Shown: positions 55,207-62,671 of the stretch, piece by piece
Layout: each line of letters begins with the position of its first letter
Position numbering within the stretch: position 1 is the first letter of the stretch
Source of the DNA: an uncultured Atopostipes sp.
GTDB taxonomy: Bacteria > Bacillota > Bacilli > Lactobacillales > Carnobacteriaceae_A
Direction: 5' to 3'
NCBI GenBank assembly: GCA_910588235.1
Contig: CAJUOQ010000001.1
Location: forward strand, 1 to 64,000
DNA: 64,000 nt
The notes under the pieces: generated by a model
What the model saw: the letters and a program-made list of their open reading frames with translations, nothing else
What the model was told of the DNA's origin: nothing
Databases searched by the model: none
Program-made: the position numbers and the translations under genes

Positions 55207-57963
55207 ATGTCAAAGTCTGATGAAAAGGCTATGTCAAGGTCTGAAAGAAAGAAGAACAAAAAGAATAATAAAAAGAAGCAACCTAAAAAACGAGGGTTAT
55301 GGAAAAAAATACTCTTAGGTATTTTAGGAGTAATCCTGGCCGTTATTGTAGCAGGTGCAGGTTTATTTACTTACTATGCATCAAACGCTCCCGAATTAAC
55401 GGAAGAAGATTTAACAGGAACCTATGCTTCTGATTTTGTCGATATGAATGGAGACGTCTTCTATACGCTGGGAGGCGTTGAGCGGGAGTTTGCTTCCGCA
55501 GAGGATTATCCGCAAGTGATGAAGGATGCTATGGTTGCTATCGAGGACCAACGTTTCCAAAATCATATTGGAATTGATCCAATCGGTATTGGCCGTGCGG
55601 CAGTCGGTTATGTGATGAACCGCGGAGAAATTGTTGGTGGTGGAAGTACGATTACCCAACAATTAATCAAAAACTCGGTCTTCTCTACTCTACAAGAAGA
55701 TCAAACGCTTGAACGTAAAGCGCAGGAAGCATGGCTAGCGATCCAATTAGAACGAGAGTTATCGAAAGATGAAATTATAACTCTTTATTTAAATAAAATT
55801 CATATGGGTGGGAATGTTTACGGCGTTGCTACAGCTGCTGAAGAATACTATGGTAAACCAGTCAGTGAATTAGAGCTTCATGAAGCCGCAATGCTTGCAG
55901 GAATGCCTCGAGCACCAAACTACTATAACCCTTATGTAGATCCAGAAGCTGCTGAAAACCGTCGAAATATCGTTTTAAATGAGATGGTTGAAGTAGAAGC
56001 GATCACGCAGGAAGAAGCGGATGCTGCGAAAGAAATATCCGTCACAGAAGGCTTGCAAGAACAAACAGAAGACGAAAACAGTTTAGTTTTTGATGGTTAT
56101 ATTACTGCTGTTCTTCAAGAAATTCGTGAAAAAACAGATTTCGATCCTTATACAGCAGGCTTAACGATCCATACAAACTATGATCCAGATGCTCAAGAAT
56201 TATTATATGATGTTGTAAATTCAGATGATTATGTTTATTATCCAGACGAAGAACTACAAACGGCTGCAACTTTAATTGATTCTACCAGTGGTCAAATTAC
56301 AGCACTCATTGGTGGACGAAATCAAGAAGGTCAGTTATCGAATAACTTCGCAACAGGTTTAGATCGTGGTGTAGGTTCTACTATTAAGCCTTTAACTACT
56401 TATGCTCCGGCGATCGAGTATTTACAATATTCTACGTATCACCAAGTAAATGATGCACCTTATGACTTAAATGGTTGGTCTCCTGGAAACTATGATGGTG
56501 ACTTTAAAGGACAAATGTCGATGCGCGATGCACTCGTAGATTCTAGAAACGTCCCAACTGCTAAAATCTTCAATGAAGATTTAGCGAACTATCAGGGAGA
56601 AATTAGCGAGTTTCTACAATCACTTGGTATTGATCCAGATAACCTCAATAGTGAGCCCGGGTTAACACCACAAAATGCGATCAACGGTGCTATGTCCCCT
56701 GTCGAGTTGGCGGGTGCTTATCAAGCCTTTGCGAACGGTGGCGAACATATTGAACCACATACGATTAAGAGTATTACAACGCAGGATGGAGAAGAAATTA
56801 ATTTAGCTCCTGAAGCAAATAAGGTCATGGAAGATTATACAGCTTATATGGTCAATGATATGCTGAAAGGCGTTGTCCCTTACTATAGTGATCAATTAAC
56901 TATACCTGGCTATATCCATGCTGCAAAAACAGGAACGACAAACTTCACTGCTGAAGAGATGGCTAATTATAATATCCCTTCAGATGGTGTACCCGATAAC
57001 TGGGTAGTAGGTTATTCTCCTTACTACACCATGTCTGTCTGGGTAGGTTATGAACAACGATTAAAAGAAGGAAACTATTTAACTTTCTCAGATGGCTCAA
57101 GAGCTATGGCAAGAGATATCTATCGAGAATCGATGAGCCGCTTGGTCGCTGGTTTAGAACAAAGAGATTGGGAACAACCAGCTTCAGTCGTTGAACATAC
57201 GGTTGAAGACGGATCGGATCCTGCTCAACTAGCTGCTCCTGGTAGTGGTAATACCGTCAGCGAGTTATTCGTTCGCGGGAATGAACCTTCCCAACGAGCA
57301 GAACCTGAAGAGCCAGAGGAACCTGAAGAAACGGATCTCTCTGCCCCAACTGGACTAAGTGCTAGATATGAATCTGATACAGACAGTGTTTCAATTAATT
57401 GGGACGCTTATGAATTAGACAGTGATATAGACGGAACACTTGAATATGTCTTATCCATTAATGGACAAGAACAAACCGTCTCAAGTACAGAATATTTACT
57501 TGAAGATCCGCCTCGAAACGAAGTTAATATCTCCTTAGCAGTTCGTGTAGGCGATCAAACAGGTCCAGCAGCCTCTATCCAAATTGAAGTTCCTGATCCG
57601 AATGAAGATGAGGAAAACGAAGAAGAAGAGCCAGAAGAACCTGAAGAAGAAAATCCAGATGAAGAAAACGAGGATGAAAGTCCACCAGAAGAAGAACCGA
57701 CAGAACCGGAAAATCCGGATGAAGGAAACGGAGATGAAACACCACCTGAAGAGGAAAATCCGGGCAATGGGAATGAGAACGGAAATAATGGTGGAGATAC
57801 GCCACCTGATAATGAAGATAATAGCGGCAATGACGGTAATAATAACAATGGTGGCAATGATGGCAATGAAGAGCCAGATAACCCTCCAGAGGGTAACCAA
57901 GGTGATAACGAACAAGATCAAGAAAATGGCAACAATGAAGATGAAAATTCTAATAACAATTAA
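55207..57963 (+). CDS. pbp1A: Class A penicillin-binding protein 1A with acidic C-terminal tail
   Basis: Bifunctional wall synthase, 918 aa. A lysine-rich cytoplasmic start and one membrane helix (about 35-58) lead to a glycosyltransferase domain with E113 in AIEDQRFQNHIGID, then a transpeptidase domain with S391-x2-K394 (GVGSTIKP), S446-x-N448 and K574TG. After about 695 a fibronectin-type III-like domain (about 710-790) is followed by a 125-residue tail made of Glu, Asp, Pro, Asn and Gly, with low-complexity repeats such as EENPDE and GNGNENGNNGG. The tail likely sits in the wall. Start ATG after GAAGGTGA. Confidence 0.95.
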   Translation: MSKSDEKAMSRSERKKNKKNNKKKQPKKRGLWKKILLGILGVILAVIVAGAGLFTYYASNAPELTEEDLTGTYASDFVDMNGDVFYTLGGVEREFASAEDYPQVMKDAMVAIEDQRFQNHIGIDPIGIGRAAVGYVMNRGEIVGGGSTITQQLIKNSVFSTLQEDQTLERKAQEAWLAIQLERELSKDEIITLYLNKIHMGGNVYGVATAAEEYYGKPVSELELHEAAMLAGMPRAPNYYNPYVDPEAAENRRNIVLNEMVEVEAITQEEADAAKEISVTEGLQEQTEDENSLVFDGYITAVLQEIREKTDFDPYTAGLTIHTNYDPDAQELLYDVVNSDDYVYYPDEELQTAATLIDSTSGQITALIGGRNQEGQLSNNFATGLDRGVGSTIKPLTTYAPAIEYLQYSTYHQVNDAPYDLNGWSPGNYDGDFKGQMSMRDALVDSRNVPTAKIFNEDLANYQGEISEFLQSLGIDPDNLNSEPGLTPQNAINGAMSPVELAGAYQAFANGGEHIEPHTIKSITTQDGEEINLAPEANKVMEDYTAYMVNDMLKGVVPYYSDQLTIPGYIHAAKTGTTNFTAEEMANYNIPSDGVPDNWVVGYSPYYTMSVWVGYEQRLKEGNYLTFSDGSRAMARDIYRESMSRLVAGLEQRDWEQPASVVEHTVEDGSDPAQLAAPGSGNTVSELFVRGNEPSQRAEPEEPEEPEETDLSAPTGLSARYESDTDSVSINWDAYELDSDIDGTLEYVLSINGQEQTVSSTEYLLEDPPRNEVNISLAVRVGDQTGPAASIQIEVPDPNEDEENEEEEPEEPEEENPDEENEDESPPEEEPTEPENPDEGNGDETPPEEENPGNGNENGNNGGDTPPDNEDNSGNDGNNNNGGNDGNEEPDNPPEGNQGDNEQDQENGNNEDENSNNN

Positions 57964-57969
57964 ATAAAC

Positions 57970-58045
57970 AAAAAGACTTGTCGGCGAGCTCTTCTCTACT
58001 CTGAAAGGAGTGGATGAATTGCAGCTTATCCGACAAGTCTTTTTT
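57970..58045. terminator. Bidirectional terminator behind pbp1A
   Basis: AAAAGACTTGTCGG and CCGACAAGTCTTTT are complementary across an unusually long 45-nt loop that itself contains a ribosome-site-like GAAAGGAGTGG. Confidence 0.75.
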
Positions 58046-58052
58046 CTTTTAA

Positions 58053-58307
58053 TTATTCGTCTTTTTTTGATTCATCTATTTGATCTCTGACTTCATTGTC
58101 CAGCTCTTTTTGTCTTTCCTGCTGTTTACGGATCAGTAAAGGTTGAATGCCACGCAATAAACGAATCCCTTTAACTACATTGTATGTACCTATCAAAACA
58201 GCAATTACACCAATAATATCGTCGTCTGGAAAAATAACAATTCCAGCAATCACTAATAAGATGCCGATCCCTATAAAAAACTTTCCATTACTTGTTTTCA
58301 CTCGCAT
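58053..58307 (-). CDS. Small two-helix membrane protein
   Basis: 84 aa with two close membrane helices (about 10-27 and 31-50) and a charged C-terminal tail. Convergent with pbp1A and sharing its terminator. No family recognised with confidence; the composition and length resemble many uncharacterised Firmicutes proteins near the tRNA-Ser. Start codon ATG at 58307. Function unknown. Confidence 0.65.
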   Translation of the reverse strand: MRVKTSNGKFFIGIGILLVIAGIVIFPDDDIIGVIAVLIGTYNVVKGIRLLRGIQPLLIRKQQERQKELDNEVRDQIDESKKDE

Positions 58308-58468
58308 TACCCCTAAAATACTTTTCTATAAAATTTCTAGTTTATGTAATATATCATAAATGAAGTGGCAAAGTGAGAATTTTTAGCGACTTCTTTACGT
58401 AATTTTAATTTTGGCTACTCCATTCCCTTGTAAAAAAATTGATTCTTGATTAGAAAACGGATCCGTAT

Positions 58469-58497
58469 TTGACTTTTTCAAAAACACATGATACTAT
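58469..58497 (+). promoter_or_regulatory. tRNA-Ser promoter
   Basis: TTGACT (58469-58474), 17 nt, TACTAT (58492-58497); the tRNA starts 21 nt after the -10. Confidence 0.7.
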
Positions 58498-58517
58498 ATA
58501 AAAGTTGCAGTGACTTT

Positions 58518-58606
58518 GGAGAATTGTCCGAGTGGCTGAAGGAGCACGATTGGAAATCGTGTAAACGGTCAAAGCCGTTTCGAGGGTTCAAATCCCTCAT
58601 TCTCCG
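58518..58606 (+). tRNA. tRNA-Ser(GGA)
   Basis: 89 nt. The acceptor arms GGAGAAT and ATTCTCC pair, the anticodon loop reads ATTGGAAAT (anticodon GGA, serine UCC/UCU), a long variable arm ACGGTCAAAGCCGT is present, and the T arm is GAGGGTTCAAATCCCTC. No CCA is encoded. The 3' end borders the prophage and is the likely attachment site. Confidence 0.97.
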
Positions 58607-58621
58607 TTAAAATAATTCTAT

Positions 58622-58666
58622 AAAAGCACTATAAACCCTACAAAATAGAGGTTTATGTGCTTTTTT
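58622..58666 (+). terminator. Terminator behind tRNA-Ser
   Basis: AAAAGCACTATAAACC pairs with GGTTTATGTGCTTTT with one bulged base, then T tract. Confidence 0.75.
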
Positions 58667-58735
58667 ATTTTGCTTAAAATGCAAAAACAATGCAAAACTA
58701 TTTAAAAACAATATATTTTCAATAGTTTTTACAAC

Positions 58736-59152
58736 TTAAAATGGCATAGAGGTCTCTTCTTCGTCCTCTTGAAATTCAAAGTCGTCTTTTTTATTTTTTA
58801 GATAAGTATTTTCTTTACCATGAACGGCCTCTTCATAAGTTACCATCCAATTAGTAAATTCATTTTTAGTTTCAAGGTAAGCATTTTTTGTATATTCGTT
58901 ATAATCTTCATCAAATTCTTGCCCAATTTTTTCAAATAATTCTTCCTTGGAAAATATTTCTTCTATATCTTTTACTAAAGATATTAGTTGTTTATACGCA
59001 GTTTCATAAGATAGCCCTAAAGTAAATACTGTATATTCGTTTCTGTCTGGCTCCACATGAGTATGTATATTGACTACTTGATAACCTCTTTTCTTTAACT
59101 GATTAACCTCCGATTCAAAGCTTGTTTGAATGTAATCTTTATAAAAATCCAT
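58736..59152 (-). CDS. Prophage-edge protein of unknown function
   Basis: 138 aa from the ATG at 59152, which follows AAAAGGAGG. Soluble, acidic at the C-terminus (EFQEDEEETSMPF) with an alternating helix-strand pattern. Separated from the endolysin by a terminator, so it has its own transcript at the very end of the prophage. That place often carries lysogenic-conversion or moron genes. No family recognised. Confidence 0.65.
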   Translation of the reverse strand: MDFYKDYIQTSFESEVNQLKKRGYQVVNIHTHVEPDRNEYTVFTLGLSYETAYKQLISLVKDIEEIFSKEELFEKIGQEFDEDYNEYTKNAYLETKNEFTNWMVTYEEAVHGKENTYLKNKKDDFEFQEDEEETSMPF

Positions 59153-59208
59153 TATACGTTTCCTCCTTTTATCATAATATAAATATACCAATAGCTTACC
59201 ACGGTTAC

Positions 59209-59248
59209 AAATAAAAATAAGGGTAGCAGACAAACGTCCACTACCCTT
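59209..59248 (-). terminator. Terminator behind the lysis cassette
   Basis: AAGGGTAG (59219-59226) and CTACCCTT (59241-59248) are perfect complements; on the minus strand ATTTTTATTT follows, ending the phage late operon. Confidence 0.8.
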
Positions 59249-59260
59249 TAAGTTTACTTA

Positions 59261-60448
59261 TTAAAATGTTCCGTTGTTTAAGCGACGCTGTAACTCTTTG
59301 ATCGCTGTTGATGGACGAGAGATGATACCATCGACTGGTGTACCCAAGTAACGTTGCAACGCTCTTGTGGCACCCGCACCCCAAATACCGTCTGCTGTAG
59401 CTCCAATTTTCTTCTGCAAGGCTTTGACCACAGGGCTTCCACCTTTACCATATTTAACAGCTTTTTGATTAAAGGCTTGAACAGCTTGATTACCTTTGTA
59501 CTGACCCCAAATTTCACCGTCTACAACTAAGCCAAAATAATCTTGTAAGACTTTAACTGTGTCTGGTCCTAAATAGCCGTCCTCTACTAAATTGTAAGCT
59601 TTCGTACTCGAACTACTAGGTCTTTCGCTGTGGAACGTTCCCCATTGATTATTTACATCATTAGAAGGTCTGTATGGCACATACAACGTGTTTCCAGTAT
59701 CGCCGGTGTATTGTAGCCAACGATATCCGTTGCCTTCATACACTTTGAAATAGTTGATTGAGCTACCTTTCGGCAACGTGCCTGTATGTTTGGCTGTAAC
59801 CGACGGTGCATTTCTTACCTTAATATTTTCAGTCGCTAAGAAGAACGCATTTTCGTTTTTAACAAGTCTTGCACCCGCTACCGAATTGTTTGGCTTAGGA
59901 GTTGGTGTGCTTGATGCCGGTTTATCTTGACGTTTTTCTCCCCGCAAGATCTTATTGATTTCATCTGCCATATACGATAACTTGCTGCCTAAATATGGCC
60001 CCGGACAATTTGTTTGTGCAAACCAGTCGTGTCGCCATAGCGTACCCGATGTATCACCCGTGTAAGAAGCCTTTTTAATACCATAACGTTTATGCTGTTC
60101 TGCTAACATGACAATCACTTTTTCGATTGTTACGTCAGATACTTCCCAAGGATGACCGCGTTTGGAGTTAGCTAATTCATAAGTTATTGCGCGTTGGTCA
60201 GCCCAATTGCTGGAACTTGTCCAAGCTCGGTTCTCCTCCTCAACGTTTAGAGCAACGTCGCCATCATATCCGATACAATAATTCGCACTTGCTTGACGAC
60301 CCGCAGTGTCTCTGAAATATTCAGCACAAAACTTACCTGTCCACACTGCAGCCATATGATGGATCACGAAAGCTTGTACTTTATGAGTTCGTCTACCCGA
60401 GTTTTTGCTTGTTAATACTATATTATCAATATAAGGACTTCTACTCAT
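59261..60448 (-). CDS. Phage endolysin, N-acetylmuramoyl-L-alanine amidase
   Basis: Wall-degrading enzyme that frees phage. 395 aa: amidase_2 domain (about 20-165) with zinc-site residues in AFVIHHMAAVW and WRHDWFAQTNCPGPYLG, a linker with TPTPKP, an SH3-like domain (about 205-275, ENIKVRNAPSVTAKHTGTLP) and two peptidoglycan-binding repeats (about 290-390, SPVVKALQKKIGATADGIWG and the following ALQRYLGTPVDGIIS). Start overlaps the 23-aa ORF upstream (ATGAGTAG). No signal peptide, so it depends on the holin. Confidence 0.94.
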   Translation of the reverse strand: MSRSPYIDNIVLTSKNSGRRTHKVQAFVIHHMAAVWTGKFCAEYFRDTAGRQASANYCIGYDGDVALNVEEENRAWTSSSNWADQRAITYELANSKRGHPWEVSDVTIEKVIVMLAEQHKRYGIKKASYTGDTSGTLWRHDWFAQTNCPGPYLGSKLSYMADEINKILRGEKRQDKPASSTPTPKPNNSVAGARLVKNENAFFLATENIKVRNAPSVTAKHTGTLPKGSSINYFKVYEGNGYRWLQYTGDTGNTLYVPYRPSNDVNNQWGTFHSERPSSSSTKAYNLVEDGYLGPDTVKVLQDYFGLVVDGEIWGQYKGNQAVQAFNQKAVKYGKGGSPVVKALQKKIGATADGIWGAGATRALQRYLGTPVDGIISRPSTAIKELQRRLNNGTF

Positions 60449-60512
60449 CTTCGTCCTCTCCTTTTCCGTCTGCTTCTAATCCAGTTTCGACATCTTTTTC
60501 TTTATCAGACAT
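60441..60512 (-). CDS. 23-aa acidic ORF between holin and endolysin
   Basis: An ORF with AAGGAG nine nt upstream of its ATG (60512) encodes MSDKEKDVETGLEADGKGED then three more acidic residues. Its TAG overlaps the endolysin start. The holin stop codon lies within its ribosome site. It may be a coupling leader that tunes endolysin synthesis, or a short accessory lysis peptide. Too small to identify. Confidence 0.5.
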   Translation of the reverse strand: MSDKEKDVETGLEADGKGEDEDE

Positions 60513-60518
60513 ATTTAT

Positions 60519-60779
60519 CTACTCCTTTATCTTTACTTGGTCATATAAGCCACTTGCACTCAGACCGCCCACAATACCCACTAAAACGAACTGCACGAGG
60601 TCTTGGTCAGTACCTAATGCAATGAGTACCGCAACTAAAATACCCACCAATAAACTTAATATTGGTAGGTACTGTTTATCAATATTCGCTGTTTGTTTAA
60701 CAACTTCGATAATTCCTGTAGTAATTGGTGCTAAAATAGCAGCCACCAACACTGCATTATTAATTAATTCTTCGATCAT
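60519..60779 (-). CDS. Phage holin
   Basis: 86 aa with three hydrophobic stretches (about 8-27, 38-56, 63-80) and a charged C-terminus, the size and layout of small holins that open the membrane for the endolysin. It lies two genes before the endolysin. The exact holin family is not certain; the VKQTANIDKQYLPILS loop resembles those of Gram-positive phages. Confidence 0.8.
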   Translation of the reverse strand: MIEELINNAVLVAAILAPITTGIIEVVKQTANIDKQYLPILSLLVGILVAVLIALGTDQDLVQFVLVGIVGGLSASGLYDQVKIKE

Positions 60780-61175
60780 TTACTTATCCTCCCCATGTTT
60801 TTCTCTGTACTTGACGGTTGTAATACCATTTTTGGTTTCTAGAGCAATTAAACGCCCATTGTGTTCGTCTAGTTGCTCCCCATGGTCACCAAGCAATAAG
60901 GTGTTTTTATCGGCAATTTTGTTTAAGTTTTCTCGATCATGGCGACTCTCTTCGATCCAACTAGTTAAATTATCGATGGATTTAACCAAAGGCTCATTTT
61001 CTTTGGTAACAACCCTTATCATTCTTTTGTGTCGTTTTTCTTCTTCCTGTTCTCGCTTTCTCTCACGCGGGGCTCCAATAAACTTATTGTAGATCCAAAT
61101 TAATGCGCTCCCTACAACAGTTAGCGACCCAATAAATGAAGCCAGCGTTCCGAAATTCTCGACTATTTCCTCCAT
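60780..61175 (-). CDS. Phage membrane-anchored coiled-coil protein (lysis region)
   Basis: 131 aa from the ATG at 61175, with AAAGGA eight nt upstream. One membrane helix (about 10-30), then a basic stretch APRERKREQEEEKRHKR and a predicted coiled coil. Similar small proteins sit before holins in many Gram-positive phages, sometimes as holin partners (XhlA-like), but the role is unproven. Directly abuts the holin. Confidence 0.65.
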   Translation of the reverse strand: MEEIVENFGTLASFIGSLTVVGSALIWIYNKFIGAPRERKREQEEEKRHKRMIRVVTKENEPLVKSIDNLTSWIEESRHDRENLNKIADKNTLLLGDHGEQLDEHNGRLIALETKNGITTVKYREKHGEDK

Positions 61176-61189
61176 CGTCCACATCCTTT

Positions 61190-61221
61190 CCAAAATAAAA
61201 AGGCTACCTGTTCGGTAACCT
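61190..61221 (-). terminator. Terminator behind the DGR genes
   Basis: On the minus strand AGGTTACC-GAACA-GGTAGCCT (61201-61221, one mismatch) is followed by TTTTTATTTT. It separates the retroelement from the lysis cassette. Confidence 0.75.
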
Positions 61222-61350
61222 CTAGCTCTCCTTCAACAGTTCATCAATTAAATTTTCTTGCTCAATAACCCTCTCCCTTAGTTCGAGAATTTCCTTTGTT
61301 TGTTCCTCAATTAACTCCAACAACTCCATATTCGTTTTGTTTTTTCGCAT
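61222..61350 (-). CDS. 42-aa coiled-coil ORF overlapping the RT gene end
   Basis: Start ATG at 61350 with AAAAGGTGG about nine nt upstream, encoding 42 residues (begins MRKNKTNMELLELIEEQTKE, ends LLKES). The regular spacing of Leu and Ile suggests a leucine-zipper-like coiled coil. It overlaps the reverse transcriptase by 44 bp in another frame, and the terminator follows at once. It is much smaller than Avd. Could be a DGR accessory or an unrelated phage protein. Confidence 0.55.
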   Translation of the reverse strand: MRKNKTNMELLELIEEQTKEILELRERVIEQENLIDELLKES

Positions 61351-62374
61351 GTTCGCTAACCACCTTTTTCGCTTCTTTGATTGTGACGTAAGGCTTTACA
61401 TACTTGTGGTAAAATTGGAAACTGTCCGTACGCTTAATCCACCCCCAATAGGAGATAACCGCCTGTGCATCATATACATTGAGATAGTCCTTTTTGCCTA
61501 TCTTTCTCATACGTCTTCGAATACGCAGTGCGTTCCGTCTCCTTAAAGTTGTTTTATGACGATAGAAACGCAACCCTAAGAAATCCACCGGCCTTTTATC
61601 TACATGGAAAACTTGCCAATCCCCTTTAACACTTAGTTTTAAAGTTTTCAAATACTTTTCAATGTCTTTCCTTACTTTGCCCAGTTTCTTTTTATTATTG
61701 CCAAACATAACCAAGTCATCTACGTAACGAACATAGTGTTTAACTTTGAGTTCTTGTTTAATGTAATGGTCCAACCCTTCTAGAAAGAAGTTAGAAAACC
61801 ACTGGCTTGTATAGTAGCCAATTGGTTGACCTTGATTTCCGTCAATAATACTGTCAATTAGCCACAAACAATCTCTGTCCTTTATTTTCCTTCTGAAAAA
61901 CTTCTTTAAAAGGTGATTGCCAATTGACGGATAAAACTTTTTGATATCCATTTTCAAACAGTATTTAGTGTGCGGAATGTCTGTATCCAACCACTTACGA
62001 ATCGTATCTTGCGCGTAAGTCGTTCCGCGTCCTCGAACACTCCCGCAACTATACGGATACATTCCCCGCATGATAATTGGTTCAATTTGTATCATCAGTG
62101 CCCAATGGATAATTTGATCAGGATAAAAGTTCGGCTTGAATATCTCCCTTACTTTTCCACTAGAATTATCTTGGATTGTTTTAATTTTAGGTTTATTTGG
62201 TACGTAACTTTTCTCTCTTAGCATCAAATGTATTTTATCTACATAGTATTCTGTATTGTTTAACACCTTTTCTACATGTCTGTGTTTCTTCTTTTTATCC
62301 GCCGCTTTGTATATTGCTTGGCGTATATTGTCTTCGTCATATATCTTTTCGTAAATATAACCTGTTCTTTTCAA
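61307..62374 (-). CDS. Diversity-generating retroelement reverse transcriptase
   Basis: 355-aa reverse transcriptase that copies the TR RNA into error-prone cDNA. Palm motifs: A in KMDIKKFYPSI (D143), the DGR hallmark PIGYYTSQ (185-191, where group II and retron enzymes have QGxxxSP), and catalytic RYVDDLVMFG (D219, D220). A C-terminal basic thumb (275-330) follows. There is no maturase or endonuclease domain, which excludes a mobile intron. TTG start with AAAGAAAGGA upstream, about 120 nt downstream of TR. Forms the enzyme of the retroelement with TR and the variable protein. Confidence 0.95.
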   Translation of the reverse strand: MKRTGYIYEKIYDEDNIRQAIYKAADKKKKHRHVEKVLNNTEYYVDKIHLMLREKSYVPNKPKIKTIQDNSSGKVREIFKPNFYPDQIIHWALMIQIEPIIMRGMYPYSCGSVRGRGTTYAQDTIRKWLDTDIPHTKYCLKMDIKKFYPSIGNHLLKKFFRRKIKDRDCLWLIDSIIDGNQGQPIGYYTSQWFSNFFLEGLDHYIKQELKVKHYVRYVDDLVMFGNNKKKLGKVRKDIEKYLKTLKLSVKGDWQVFHVDKRPVDFLGLRFYRHKTTLRRRNALRIRRRMRKIGKKDYLNVYDAQAVISYWGWIKRTDSFQFYHKYVKPYVTIKEAKKVVSEHAKKQNEYGVVGVN

Positions 62375-62497
62375 GTCGTTTCCTTTCTTATTAACCTCAA
62401 AGTCGTTCGAGAATTAACCTACTAGACTCTGCTCTTGTCGGTTGAATTTTCACCAAGGGGTGAGGATTATAGAGTGCATTGAAATGATTTTTCTTAA

Positions 62498-62608
62498 TAA
62501 GATGACGCCTGCCGATGTTCGAGTCCGAGTTCGAAGACGCATTGTTCAGATTCCAGTTCGAAACCCCTGCATTCAAACCATTCGACCAATGACCGCCGAA
62601 GTGCGCAA
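62498..62608 (-). repeat. DGR template repeat (TR)
   Basis: 111 bp that match the VR at 62689-62799 except at 15 positions. Every differing base is an A of TR on the minus (coding) strand, and 9 of its 24 adenines are unchanged. TR lies between the variable gene and the RT, the classic order. It is non-coding in practice, though in VR's frame it would spell many Asn codons (AAC/AAT), the pattern used to reach many amino acids by A substitution. Confidence 0.95.
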
Positions 62609-62616
62609 GCACGCAC
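62601..62616. repeat. Small hairpin at the TR 5' end
   Basis: GTGCG (62601-62605) pairs with CGCAC (62612-62616); an alternative is GTGC-GCAA-GCAC. It lies exactly where homology between TR and VR ends. Confidence 0.5.
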
Positions 62617-62643
62617 CCTATAGCCCTATAATGTTTTAAGACC

Positions 62644-62664
62644 TTGGAGGGGACACCCCTCCAA
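62644..62664. repeat. GC-rich hairpin downstream of VR
   Basis: TTGGAGGGG (62644-62652) and CCCCTCCAA (62656-62664) are perfect complements around a 3-nt loop. It starts 24 bp beyond the VR end and 7 bp beyond the stop codon of the variable gene. Bordetella-type DGRs need a similar GC hairpin or cruciform just 3' of VR for target recognition. No T tract follows, so a terminator role is less likely. Confidence 0.75.
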
Positions 62665-62671
62665 ACCTCCC

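Noticed and set aside
57535..57967. Several open frames on both strands opposite the acidic tail of PBP1A
   Set aside because: Caused by the low-complexity GAA/GAT-rich sequence, which is stop-poor in other frames; none has a ribosome site.
61307..62374. Reverse transcriptase as a group II intron or retron enzyme
   Set aside because: It has IGYYTSQ in place of QGxxxSP, lacks maturase and endonuclease domains, and has a matched TR/VR pair.
62397..62612. 71-codon ORF that includes the template repeat
   Set aside because: It resembles the end of the variable protein only because it contains TR. It has no convincing start or ribosome site and is the DGR template.
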